Origin: Planctomycetota bacterium
GTDB taxonomy: Bacteria; Planctomycetota; J058; JAJDCQ01
Assembly (NCBI GenBank): GCA_029260755.1
Contig: JAJDCQ010000132.1
Span: 62,001 to 126,000 of the forward strand
DNA length: 64,000 nucleotides
Direction: 5' to 3'
Position numbers and translations under genes: made by a program. Positions 47,166-57,100 of this stretch are shown piece after piece (the first letter of the stretch is position 1; every line of letters begins with the position of its first letter). Below the pieces are notes generated by a model. That model saw nothing but the letters and a program-made list of their open reading frames with translations, was not told the DNA's origin and ran no database searches.

Positions 47166-47665
47166 CCTCTTATCCTCGTCCTGTGGGTCGGAACGGACGA
47201 CACGCCGACGCTCTCGTGCGCCGGTCGGCCCGAGCCGACGAACCTAGAATCCAGAGACCGACCCCCGTCGGTGTTCCCCCGAGGCGTGGGCAATGGTGGA
47301 GCCCGCCTGCGAGAGCTGCAGCTACAGCTTGTTAGGAGAGAGACGCAAGTGACGCCGCGCGTCTTGCGGGCGTCCTTCGATTTTCTAGTCTCCCCCCAGG
47401 CCCCCATTCAGCAATCTGTGGGCCGAAAGTCAAGAGTGGCCCAAGGCTTGTTATCCCTGGACCGACAGCAGGAACCGACGTTCACACCCTCACCCAGATC
47501 CCGGACCTGACGCGTCGCGCACACAGGTCCCTTCCCGGATCTGGCGCCCGCCGGGTGGGCGGCTGCGCCCCGCTCCCGGATCCAGGCTGGGGCCTCGCGC
47601 CCCGAGCCCCCCCCCGCGGCGAGGGAGGGCCCGAAGCTCTTCCCCTCTCGAGACGTCCGATTACC
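47166..47665. other. 500-base divergent intergenic region
   Basis: No convincing gene. It must hold the promoters of the alpha-2-macroglobulin (minus) and FG-GAP (plus) genes. I see an inverted repeat CGCAAG (47344-47349) with CTTGCG (47363-47368), an AGCTGCAGCT palindrome near 47320, and a locally lower GC content around 47320-47460. A 19-codon frame at 47293 with CxxC (MVEPACESCSYSLL) may be chance. Confidence 0.5.
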
Positions 47666-50600
47666 ATGGCGACGCTCGCCGAGGCCCCCGGAGCCGATCT
47701 CGTGATATCGCCGCGCCGCCTCCCGTCCGTCGCCTTCAGCATCATCATTGCCTCCCTCTCCGTCGTGCCGGCGGCCGCCCGCGCCGACGAGAGCGCGCTC
47801 CGCCGCCGAGCCCAGGCCCTCTCCGCGCAGGGAGCGGGCTCCGCGAAGGAGACGCTCGCCGCGTTCGACGCCCTCTTCGAAGCGCTCGGCGGGGCCGAGC
47901 GGGCGTCCGCAGCCGACCGGCTCGGCGCGGGGATCGCCGCGCTCCGCACGAAGGATCTCGCGCTGGCGGAGCGTCACCTCGCGAGCGTCGTCGCCGAGGC
48001 GGCCGGCAACCCCGAGATTCGCGACCGGGCCCGCTACGCCCTCGCCGTCCTGCGCAAGCGCGAGGGACGCCCCGAGCTCGCCCTCGCCCGGCTCACCGAG
48101 CTCGCCCGCGACCGGCCCGAGTGGTCGCCGACCCACTACCTGGTCGCCGTGCTCGCGAAGCTCGCACAGGACGGCGTCCCCGACCCGGCGGCGGCGGCGA
48201 CCCCGGCGGAGCGAACGGAGCGCGAGGCGGCGCGGGCCGCTCACGCCAGGCGCGGCGTCGGCGCCCTCGAGGCGCTCCTCGCGAGCGGCCCCGAGCAGGC
48301 GGGGATGTACTACGACGCGGCCCTGTATCGGCTGGGGCAGCTCCTGATCCGCCAGGGCGACCGGAAGCGCGGCGCGCAGCTCATGCGCGAGTTCGGCAAG
48401 CGCCGGCGCGAGCGCGGCAAGGAGACGATCCCGCAGGAGGTCTTCGAGGAGGGGACGCTCTTCGGCGTGCCCGAGGAGCCGGCGCCGCGACCGCTCGATC
48501 CGCGCGTCCCGATCGCCTCGAGCGCCGGGCTCCGCGTCGAGGCGACCGCCGTCGACGAGACCGCCGACCCGACCGCCGACGCGGCCCCCGCCCCGGCCAT
48601 CGCCCTCGTCGACCTGACCGACGATCACGCCCCCGAGATCGTCCACGCGGCGCCCGGCGGCCGCGTCCGGATCCTCTCGCGCGGCGACGATGGCGCCCTC
48701 TCCGTCATCGCCGGGCTCGACCTCGGCGCCCGGCGCATCCTGGCCGTCGACATCGACAACGACGGCCGGACCGACCTCGTCCTCGCCCCGCCGGGCGGCG
48801 GCATCCGGATCGCGCGCAACGCCGGCGTCGAGGGCGGCGCCCCGAAGCTGGAGCTCGATCGCTATCGCCGCCCGACCCGCCAGGTCGTCGAGGTGGCCGG
48901 CCTCGACGCCGCGGCGATCCCCGCGGTGATCGACCTCGACGCGTTCGACTTCGACCACGACGGCGACCTCGACCTGCTCGCGGTGCTCGAGCCCGGCTCG
49001 ATCGCCGCCGGCGGCGACGGGATCCGGCTCCTCCGCAACGACGCCGATGGTCGGTTCGCCGACGTGACCGAGGCGGCCGGCCTCGCCGGCACCGGCCCGG
49101 TCGCGGCCGTCGCCCTCTACGACCCCGACGACGACGTCGACCTCGACCTGGTCACCTTCGCGCCGGCCGGCGGCGCCCCGCGCCTCCACGCGAACCGCCG
49201 GTTCGGCCGGTTCGCGCCGGCCGAGCGGATCGCGCCGGACGCCGGCGCGGGCGACTTCCCCTACCCGTTCGGCGCCGCCCCGCCGTGGCCGGGCCGCGAG
49301 CTCGGCGCCGGGTCGGCCGCGGCCGGCGGTCCGCTCGGCGGCGTCGCCGCGCGCCACGGCCTCGCCACGACCGTCGTCCTCGCCGACCTCGACGGCGATG
49401 GTCGCCCCGAGCGGCGCCGCATCGTCGGGGCGCCGTCGGAGCGCGGCCCGACCGTCGCGATCGCCGCGGACCTCGACGGCGACCGCCGCCTCGACGTCGT
49501 CCACGCGCGCGGCCGATCGGTCGGCGTCCTCCGGAACGAGTCGGCCGCGCCGGTCGACCGCCCGATGCTGCGGGTGGCGCTGGTCGGCACGCGCACGAAC
49601 GCGTCCGCGATCGGCGCCGTCGTCGAGGTGCTCGCGGGAGATCACTACGCGCGCCACGCCGTCCGCGCCGACGACGTCGGCCGGGCGCTCCTGATCGGCC
49701 TCGCCGACTGTGGCGACGCGGTCGAGCTCGTCCGGGTGCGCTGGCCGAACGGTGCGTTCCACACCGTCCAGCCCGTCCTAGACGTCGACCCGGCCGCGGC
49801 GCGCCGGGCGATCAAGGGATCGAGCCCGGACGACCCGCCGCCGGCGACGCTGCTGATCGAGGAGCCCAAGCCGATCGGGAGCTGCCCGTTCTTCTACACC
49901 TGGGACGGCGAGCGCTTCCGCTTCCTGACCGACATCAACGGCGCGGGCGGGATCGGGCTGCCGACCCCCGAGGGGATGTGGTGGCCGTTCGACGAGGACG
50001 AGCAACTCGTCATCCCGCGCGGCGCGCTCGCACCGCGACCCGACGGGAGCCTGGCCGTCGTCGTGACCGAGGAGCTCCTCGAGACGACCTACGTCGATTC
50101 GATCTCGCTCGAGGCGGTCGACCACCCGGCCGGAAGCGAGGTCGTGCCCGACGAGCGGTTCGCGTTCAGCCCGCCGCCGCGCGGCGACAAGCTCCACTGC
50201 CTGACGGGGCTCCGACCGGCGCGCGGGGCCCGGATGCTGAGGCTGGTCGAGGCGGCCTCGCCGAGCCGCGGAGGAAGCGAGCCGATCGGCTCCCTGGTCG
50301 CGAAGGGGGATGGGCTGGACGTCACCGACGCCGTCGCCGCCGCCGACCGGCGCTACGCCCTCGGCTTCGAGGCGCGCGGCGGCCAGTGGAAGGGGCTCGC
50401 CGAGCCGCACGCCCTGGAGCTCGACCTCGGCGATCTGCCGGGCGCTCGCGCCGTCGCGCACGACGCGGCGGGGGCGTCGCGCCTGCTCCTCGTCCTCACC
50501 GGCTTCCTCGAGTGGGCGGAGCCGGCGACGAACATCGCCGGGATCCATCACGTCGATCCCGCGTTCCGGCCGTGGCCGCTCGCCGTCGAGACGCAGGACG

Positions 50601-51301
50601 CCGACGGGACCTGGCGACGCATCAAGGACGACGCCGGCTATCCGTCCGGCCGCCAGAAGGCGGTCGTGATCGACCTGACCGGGCTCGTCGACCCCAGACG
50701 TCCGCGGGTGCGGCTGGTCAGCAACCGCGCGATCTACTGGGACCGCGTCGCGATCGCGACCGACCCGACCGACGCGCCGCTCCTCCGCCGACCGCTGCCG
50801 CTGATCGATGCGCAGAGCGACTTCCACGGGATCAGCCGCTACAGCTACCCGACGCCCGACGGCAGCAGCTACGAGGATCGGATCTACGAGGAGCCGCTGA
50901 CGCACTCGCCGTTCGATCACGCGCCGGGGCCGCACACCCGCTACGGCGATGTGACCCCGCTCGTCGCCGGCGCCGACGACCGGCTCGTGGTTCTGTCGGG
51001 CGGCGACGAGGTCGTCGTCCGGTTCGACCCGCGCACGCTGCCCCCGCCGCCCGAGGGCTGGGAGCGCGACTGGGTCGTCACCTTCATCGGCTACTGCAAG
51101 GGCGCCGACCTGAACGCCGCCCCGACGCCGGCGACGACGCCGATGCCGTTCCGGGCCATGACCGCCTACCCCTTCAAGAGTTGGGACGAGCGGCCGGCCG
51201 ATCTGGACGGCCAGGCGGCCTGGATCCGGGAGTGGCTGACCCGGAGCCCGCCGCGCCGGGTCGTCGACCTCCGCGAGAAGGCGCGAGCCCGCCGTCGGTA
51301 A
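47666..51301 (+). CDS. Exported FG-GAP/ASPIC-like protein with N-terminal TPR region
   Basis: 1211 residues from the ATG at 47666; a GTG at 47702 with GGAG upstream gives a neater signal peptide and may be the true start. After the signal peptide (ending near AAARA) comes a TPR-like helical part (about 40-250), then FG-GAP/VCBS calcium loops: DIDNDGRTDLVLA, DFDHDGDLDLLAV, DLDGDGRPERRR (degenerate) and DLDGDRRLDVVHA, and an ASPIC/UnbV-like segment (VRVRWPNGAFHTVQPV). The C-terminal 450 residues begin CPFFYTWDGERFRFLTDING, a domain often found behind FG-GAP repeats in bacterial exported proteins. Role unknown; probably binds a ligand at the cell surface. Divergent from the alpha-2-macroglobulin gene. 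Confidence 0.87.
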   Translation: MATLAEAPGADLVISPRRLPSVAFSIIIASLSVVPAAARADESALRRRAQALSAQGAGSAKETLAAFDALFEALGGAERASAADRLGAGIAALRTKDLALAERHLASVVAEAAGNPEIRDRARYALAVLRKREGRPELALARLTELARDRPEWSPTHYLVAVLAKLAQDGVPDPAAAATPAERTEREAARAAHARRGVGALEALLASGPEQAGMYYDAALYRLGQLLIRQGDRKRGAQLMREFGKRRRERGKETIPQEVFEEGTLFGVPEEPAPRPLDPRVPIASSAGLRVEATAVDETADPTADAAPAPAIALVDLTDDHAPEIVHAAPGGRVRILSRGDDGALSVIAGLDLGARRILAVDIDNDGRTDLVLAPPGGGIRIARNAGVEGGAPKLELDRYRRPTRQVVEVAGLDAAAIPAVIDLDAFDFDHDGDLDLLAVLEPGSIAAGGDGIRLLRNDADGRFADVTEAAGLAGTGPVAAVALYDPDDDVDLDLVTFAPAGGAPRLHANRRFGRFAPAERIAPDAGAGDFPYPFGAAPPWPGRELGAGSAAAGGPLGGVAARHGLATTVVLADLDGDGRPERRRIVGAPSERGPTVAIAADLDGDRRLDVVHARGRSVGVLRNESAAPVDRPMLRVALVGTRTNASAIGAVVEVLAGDHYARHAVRADDVGRALLIGLADCGDAVELVRVRWPNGAFHTVQPVLDVDPAAARRAIKGSSPDDPPPATLLIEEPKPIGSCPFFYTWDGERFRFLTDINGAGGIGLPTPEGMWWPFDEDEQLVIPRGALAPRPDGSLAVVVTEELLETTYVDSISLEAVDHPAGSEVVPDERFAFSPPPRGDKLHCLTGLRPARGARMLRLVEAASPSRGGSEPIGSLVAKGDGLDVTDAVAAADRRYALGFEARGGQWKGLAEPHALELDLGDLPGARAVAHDAAGASRLLLVLTGFLEWAEPATNIAGIHHVDPAFRPWPLAVETQDADGTWRRIKDDAGYPSGRQKAVVIDLTGLVDPRRPRVRLVSNRAIYWDRVAIATDPTDAPLLRRPLPLIDAQSDFHGISRYSYPTPDGSSYEDRIYEEPLTHSPFDHAPGPHTRYGDVTPLVAGADDRLVVLSGGDEVVVRFDPRTLPPPPEGWERDWVVTFIGYCKGADLNAAPTPATTPMPFRAMTAYPFKSWDERPADLDGQAAWIREWLTRSPPRRVVDLREKARARRR

Positions 51302-51468
51302 CCCAAATCATTCGTAAGCAATAACTTGAGTCGCGAGGTCGGTCCGCCCATCTTTTTCGGGATGGATCGCCCCGGCGACGGGGTCGAACCTGGCGTGGGC
51401 GGAAGCGACCGCCCCCCTTCGAAAGATACGTGACGGGCGCCCGCCGCCCCTCCTGAGGAGTCGAGAAG

Positions 51469-52071
51469 ATGAAGCTCTGGATCAGCTCGTTCGTGGTCGC
51501 GGCGGCCGTCATGGCCCCGACCGGGTTCGCCGTCGCCGACGACGATCCCGCCCCGAAGCCCGCCCCGGCCCCCAAGGCTGATGAGAACACCCCCGACGAC
51601 GGCCCGCGCCGCGGCCCCGAGGGACGTCGTGGTGGCCCCGACGGCGAGCGCGGCCCGCGCGGCGAAGGTCGCCGTGGTGGCCGTGGACGTCGTGGCGGCC
51701 TGAACTGGGCGGAGCACAAGGACGCGCTCGGCCTGAGTGACGAGCAGGTCACCAAGCTCACCGAGCTCGACGCGTCGGCGCGGACCAAGATGCAGGAGAC
51801 CTTCCAGAAGATGCGCGAGGAAGGCGGCGGGATGGACCGCGAGGCGATGCGCGCCGAGATGACCAAGGTGCGCGAGGAGATCCAGGCCAAGCAGAGCGAG
51901 CTCCTCACCGAGGAGCAGCGTGAGGCGGTCGCGGCCCTCCGCGCGAAGATGCAGAAGGAGCGCGAGGAGCGCCGGCGCCAGCGCGGCGAACGCGGCGGCC
52001 CCGGCCGTGGCGGCCCCGACGGCGGCGGCCGGCGCGCCCCCGAGGTGGACCCGAAGACGGGCCCCTTCTAA
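51469..52071 (+). CDS. Spy/CpxP-like periplasmic protein
   Basis: 200 residues. Signal peptide (1-23, ending GFAVA), then a Pro/Lys segment and a Gly/Arg-rich run (RRGGPDGERGPRGEGRRGG). The core (about 80-165) is helical and charged with the LTxxQ-like pattern of Spy/CpxP proteins: LGLSDEQVTKLTELDASA and LLTEEQREAVAALRAKMQ; the classical LTxxQ motif is here represented by LSDEQ and LTEEQ. The tail is again Gly/Arg-rich. Spy-like proteins are periplasmic chaperones or stress sensors in proteobacteria; the same role here is inference. AGGAG precedes the ATG well, and a strong hairpin follows the stop. Confidence 0.87.
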   Translation: MKLWISSFVVAAAVMAPTGFAVADDDPAPKPAPAPKADENTPDDGPRRGPEGRRGGPDGERGPRGEGRRGGRGRRGGLNWAEHKDALGLSDEQVTKLTELDASARTKMQETFQKMREEGGGMDREAMRAEMTKVREEIQAKQSELLTEEQREAVAALRAKMQKEREERRRQRGERGGPGRGGPDGGGRRAPEVDPKTGPF

Positions 52072-52143
52072 CCGACCAACGATCCGACCCCGATCGGCCG
52101 GTCCCCTCACCCCGGCTGGCCGATCACCCCTCAGAAGCAGAGC

Positions 52144-52169
52144 CGGCCTTCCTCCTCGGAGGAAGGCCG
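52144..52169 (+). terminator. Strong terminator-like hairpin after the Spy-like gene
   Basis: CGGCCTTCCTC and GAGGAAGGCCG form a perfect 11-base stem around a CTCG loop, followed by TCCTCTTGT. It lies 73 bases after the stop codon at 52071. Confidence 0.75.
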
Positions 52170-52182
52170 TCCTCTTGTACGC

Positions 52183-52255
52183 ACCGAAGGGGTCAGGTCT
52201 CGGATCTTCGCAATAGCGGCGTTAATGCGAACATCCGAGACCTGACCCCTTCGGT
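52183..52255. repeat. REP/MITE-like inverted repeat, GGGGTCAGGTCTCGG type
   Basis: The arms at 52183-52205 and 52233-52255 are perfect 23-base complements containing GGGGTCAGGTCTCGG. The 27-base spacer also pairs inside itself (TTCGCA with TGCGAA), so nearly the whole element can fold into one hairpin. It shares its tip with the element at 2085-2171, lies 14 bases after the Spy-like terminator, and ends 3 bases before the stop codon of the convergent lipoprotein gene. Confidence 0.8.
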
Positions 52256-52257
52256 TC

Positions 52258-54045
52258 CTACTTCCGGGTGTCCTCGTCCTCGTCCTCGATCGGGCGGCCG
52301 GCTCCCTTGGTGATGACGTGCCGGGCGTCGGCCTCGAGGGGGCCGAGCTCCTCGCGCTCGCCGCCGGGCCAGCGGACGACGATGCGGTCGACCTTCGCCT
52401 CGCCCTCGCCGAGCGGGCCGAGGCCAACGTGGATGATCCGGTCGTTGCTCGAGAGGTAGCTCGCGCTCGTGTCGGCGAGGCGGGTGTGCTTCTTTCCGCC
52501 GGCCTCGATCGTGACGACCGCGCCGACGGCGAACGTGTTGGGGGCGGGGGCGCGGAGATCGAGGGTGACGAAGCTCCCGGCGACCGGCATCCGGTTGAGC
52601 CAGACCTCGGCGTCGTCGTTCTTGTTCGAGACGAGGATGTCGATCCGGCCGTCGCCGTCGAGATCCGCGAACGCGGCTCCGCGCCCCATCCGCTCGTCGT
52701 CGAAGCCGCCGCCCACGCGCTCGGTCACGTCCTCGAACGTTCCGTCGCCCTTCCCCAGGAAGAGCCGCTTGGGCTGCTCGGCGTCTCCCTGGAAGCTCTC
52801 GGGGCTCATCTGGGGGACGACATCCGTCTCGCCGACGCTCGGGTCGTCCTCCTGATCGCGCTGCCCCATGTACCAGAGGATCATCGTCGTGACGATGTGG
52901 CCGTTCACGAAGACGGCGTCGAGGTCGCCGTCGCAGTCGAGGTCGTGGAGCCCGACGCCCCAGCCGACCGCGTCGACGACGGCCTGGTTGCGCAGGCCGG
53001 CGGAGACGGTCACGTCGACGAAGAGGCCGTTGCCTTCATTGCGATAGAGCGTGTTCTGTTCGCGCTCGAAGTTCGTCACGATGATGTCGAGCCGACCATC
53101 GCCGTCGTAGTCGGCGACGGCCGCCCCCATGCACGCCTCGAACTGGGCGTCCTCGTTGCCGGCGAGGCCGGACTCGAACGAGACGTCGACGAAGGTCCCG
53201 TCGCCCTCGTTCTGGAGCATGTTGTTGTAGCCGATGTCGTTCGCCACGAAGATGTCGACGTCGCCGTCGTCGTCGTAGTCGAACGCGAGCGGCGTCAGGC
53301 TGTGCCCCGTCCCCTCCGTCCCCGTCTCGGCGGTGACGTCGACGAAGGTCCCGTCGCCCTCGTTGCGGAAGAGGGCGTTGTCCTGCGGCTCGTAGTAGGC
53401 GGGGAACTGGCGCACCCCGTCGGTGAACCACTGCACCTTCCCGGCGAGGGCGGCCGCGTCGTAGTGACAGTAGTTCGTCACGTAGAGGTCGAGGTCGCCG
53501 TCGGCGTCGTAGTCGAGCCAGGCCGCGCCCGCGCCGAAGCCGCCGGGGTCCGCGACGCCGACCTCGGCGGCGACGTCGACGAAGGTCCCGTCGCCGCCGT
53601 TGCGCCAGAGCCGGTTCGCGCCGTAGCGCGCGACGAAGATGTCGAGGTCGCCGTCGGCGTCGAAGTCGATGAAGCAGGCGCCGTTGCTCCACCCCGGATC
53701 GACGAGGCCGGCCGCCTCGGTCACGTCGGTGAAGCGCCCGTCGCCCTCGTTGTGCCAGAGCCGGTCGCCGTGCTCGAGCGCCTCCTCGCGGAAGCTCTCG
53801 GTCACCGCGAACCCCGACAGCCAGAAGATGTCCGGGCGCCCGTCGGCGTCGAAGTCACCGACGGCCACGCCGCTCCCCATCGTGTCGAGGAGATACCAGA
53901 GCCGGTCGCCCGAGTAGCTGACGAAGCGCGGCTGCCCGTCGCGCTCGGCGACGTTCTCGAAGAGCCCGGTCGGCGCGGACGTGCAACCGACCACCGAGGC
54001 GGCGGCGACGAGGAACGGGACGGCGGCGAAGACGGCTCGATGCAT
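52258..54045 (-). CDS. CRTAC1-family FG-GAP/ASPIC lipoprotein
   Basis: 595 residues. Lipobox SVVGC (Cys21) predicts a lipid-anchored exported protein. Seven or more FG-GAP/VCBS calcium loops follow at regular spacing, for example DFDADGRPDIFW, DFDADGDLDIFVA, DYDADGDLDLYVT, DYDDDGDVDIFVA, DLDGDGRIDILVS, joined by the LWRNxGDGTFxDV phrase typical of the CRTAC1 family. Near the C-terminus is the ASPIC/UnbV strand (DRIVVRWPGGEREELG, near 560). This is an adhesive or ligand-binding beta-propeller; the ligand is unknown. The start at 54045 has GAGGG about 6 bases upstream. Convergent with the Spy-like gene, from which it is separated by the REP-like element. Confidence 0.92.
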   Translation of the reverse strand: MHRAVFAAVPFLVAAASVVGCTSAPTGLFENVAERDGQPRFVSYSGDRLWYLLDTMGSGVAVGDFDADGRPDIFWLSGFAVTESFREEALEHGDRLWHNEGDGRFTDVTEAAGLVDPGWSNGACFIDFDADGDLDIFVARYGANRLWRNGGDGTFVDVAAEVGVADPGGFGAGAAWLDYDADGDLDLYVTNYCHYDAAALAGKVQWFTDGVRQFPAYYEPQDNALFRNEGDGTFVDVTAETGTEGTGHSLTPLAFDYDDDGDVDIFVANDIGYNNMLQNEGDGTFVDVSFESGLAGNEDAQFEACMGAAVADYDGDGRLDIIVTNFEREQNTLYRNEGNGLFVDVTVSAGLRNQAVVDAVGWGVGLHDLDCDGDLDAVFVNGHIVTTMILWYMGQRDQEDDPSVGETDVVPQMSPESFQGDAEQPKRLFLGKGDGTFEDVTERVGGGFDDERMGRGAAFADLDGDGRIDILVSNKNDDAEVWLNRMPVAGSFVTLDLRAPAPNTFAVGAVVTIEAGGKKHTRLADTSASYLSSNDRIIHVGLGPLGEGEAKVDRIVVRWPGGEREELGPLEADARHVITKGAGRPIEDEDEDTRK

Positions 54046-54127
54046 GGCGACCCTCGGTGGCGGGGGCTCAACCTACCTCGCTCGCGGGGCCCGGACAAGA
54101 AGCGGCCGGCGGACCCGCGCTCGCTCG

Positions 54128-57100
54128 TCAGTCGGTGACGGTGACCTCGAGCTCGTAGTCGTTCTGCTCGCCGAACACGGCGATCCGGATGCTGCCGTCC
54201 CCAGGCTTCGCCTCGAGCGTCTCCTCGTCGCCCGTGCCGCCGGTCCGGGCGAGGATCTGGCCCTGGCCGTCGACGAGCGCCAGGTTGATGTCGCCCCGGG
54301 CGTGCTCGAAGCGGACCGTCGCGGTGACCGTCTTGCCCGGCTCCACCTCGACGAGGTAACAGTCGATCGCCACGAGGCGAAGCCCGGCGTGCATCCCGGG
54401 CTCGAGCGCGTGGGCCGCGTCGGGCGCGTCGTTCGGCTCGAACCGGTCGAGCGCCATCTCGACGAGCTCGACCTCGAGGACGTAGCCGGCCGGATCGCCG
54501 CCGACGACCACGTGCAGCTCGCTCGCCTCGGGCGGGAGATAGGTCGTCCCGACCGCGCCGTCGGCCGCTCGCCGCCCCGGGAGCACCGCCCGATGGGCGA
54601 GGTCGAAGACGCGGAGCCCGAGGTCGAACCGGGCCTCGACCGGCCGCGCCGTCACCCGGAGCGCGCGACCGGCCGGCACCGCGATGCGGTAGACGTCGCG
54701 GTCCTGCACGACGAGCGCCTCGTGGCTACCCGGCTCGAGGGTCGTCGCGTGCTCGAGGTCGTCGTTCGGCTCGAACCGATCGGCGGCGGCCCACGGCCGG
54801 GTGGAGAGCTCGAGCTCGTAGGGAATCGGCGCGAACGAGAAGCGCCCCGCGGGGAAGAAGACGCGGAGGCGCAGCTCGACCTCCTCCTCGCCGCCAGGGT
54901 GGACGCTCAGGCGCCGGACGTCGGCCGGCGTCGTGTCCGTCTGCCGGAGCACCGTCTCACCGGCGGCGTCGCGCACCTCGACCCCGACGACCTCGGCCGG
55001 GTTCTGCCGCTGGCAGTCGAGGCGAACGAGGAGCTCCTCGCCCTTCCCCACGACGACGCGGTACCAGTCCTCTCCCTCGAGGGTGAGGGCGGCGTGCCGC
55101 CCCGGCTCGAGCTTCCGCGCGGTCGCGGCGAGGTCGTTCGGCTCGAGGGCATCGGCGACCGCGGAGAAGACGACGTCGGCGCGGAGCGTGTAGCGGATCG
55201 CCCGGTCGCCCGAGACGTGGATGAGCACCTCGCCGTCGCGGTCGAGCTTCGCGACGACCGCCTGCCGCCCCGTTCCGCGGCGCGCCGAGCGACCCCACGA
55301 GTAGCCCGCGCCGTTGGTCACCTCGACCACGAGGTCACCCGCCGCCGGATCCGACGTCGCCTGGACGTACACCTCGCGACCGGCGGGAACCTTCACGCGA
55401 TACCAGTCGTCGTGCTGGAGGACCAGGTCGGCGTGCTCGCCGGGCACGAGCGCCCGCGCCTGACCCGGCCCGTCGTTCGGCTCGAGCCGATCGGCCGGCT
55501 GCCACGGCGCGAGCTCGAGGGCGAGTCGGTAGGCGGCCCCGTCCGCCGGCCCCGTCCGGATCGGCTCGCCGAGGCGCGCCGCGTGGGTGATCGCCACCCG
55601 GAGCAGCAGCGGCGCCGCGGCGTCGCCGCTGTGATGGACGAGGCGGACCTCGCCGGTCGCGAACGTCTGGCTCACCTCCGGCGGCCGTCCCATCGCGTCG
55701 AGCGCGCCCGCGGCGTCGTGAAGCGAGACCGAGACGTACTCCCGCTCGCTCGCCGCGATCCGCAGGGCCAGCCGGTGATGCGCGGGCAGGTCGATCCGGT
55801 ACCAGTCCTCGCCGGCGACGACGACGCCGTGCTCGCCCGGCGGGAGCGGCGCCGCCGTCTCGACCCCGTCGTTCGGCTCGAACGCGTCGGGCGGCTCCCA
55901 CTCCGCGAGGGCGAGCTCGACCTCGAGGACCGGGCTCCCCTCCCACCGGCCGAGAAGGAGGAGATACTCACCCGCCCCCGCGCCGAACCGGTGGGCGACC
56001 CGGGCCGGCTCCCCGGCCTCGCGTCCCACGTCGTAGGGCGTGACGCTCCCGTCGAACACCGGGACGCCCGTCGCCCCGTCGTAGAGGGAGACGGTCGTCG
56101 TGCCCTCGGGCTCGGCGACGGTGATGACGAGCTCGGCCGGTCCGGAGATCGCGAGGCGATACCAGTCGGCCGCGTCGGTCCCGCCGACCGTCACCACGCG
56201 CGCGTCACCGCCGACCGCGAGCGGGAGGCCGAACGCGAGACCGACCTCGTCGTTCGGCTCGAGCGGATCGCCGCCCGCCGCGACCGGTTCGCCCGCGTCC
56301 TCCCGCTCGACGGCGGCCCCATCGGAGATCGCCTCCCCGCGCGGCACGAGGATGGCTCCCTCGAGCCGCCACGGAACCCGGTCGAGGAGCGCGCCGAGCG
56401 CCTCGCGAGCGCGCGACGCGCCGAGGCGGTGGACCGCGACGCTCTCGCCGCGCGCCACGAGCAGGCCGCGGCCAGCCTCGGCGACGCCGATGGCGACGAC
56501 CGAGTCGGTCTCGCCGTCTCCGAACGTGGCGAGGAGCCGACCCGAGGCGCCGTCCCACAGGGCGACCGCGCGGCTCCCGACCCCCTCGCTCGTGCAGACG
56601 ATCAGCCCGCCGGCGATCGGCTCGGCGCGCTCGATCCGGTCGAACCGATCGCCGAGGTCGAGGCTCGCGGCGCGTCGCCCCGTCGCGGCATCGAAGACGA
56701 CCGCCGTCCCGCCCGCGCCGGTCGCGACGATCGATCCGCCCTCGGGCGCCCAGGCGGCCGTCGTCAGCCCCGCGGGGTCGCCCGCGAGCACGGCCAGCTC
56801 GCGACCGGTCGCCGCGTCCCAAACCCGCGCCGTCCCGTCGAGGCTCGCCGTCACGACGCGGCTCCCGTCGGGCGAGAAGCGGGCGGTCCGGATCTGCGCG
56901 GCGTGGCCGACCCGGGCGCCGTCGTCGCCGCGAGCGACGCCGAAGGAGACGACCGGGCGCCCGTCCGTCGCCTCGAAGATGCGCACCGCGCCGGGCACCG
57001 AGGCCTCGTGCTCGTGATGACTCAGCACCAGGAACCGAGCGCCGTCGGGGCTCCACGCGACGGCCGCGACCTCGTCGACGCGGCCGGCGACGACGAGCAG

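Noticed and set aside
47293..47352. 19-codon frame with CxxC, like the end of a zinc ribbon
   Set aside because: Too short, no ribosome site seen, only one CxxC pair; could be chance.
42630..47510. 1626-codon open frame on the plus strand
   Set aside because: Antisense of the alpha-2-macroglobulin gene, which has signal peptide, MG domains and thioester.
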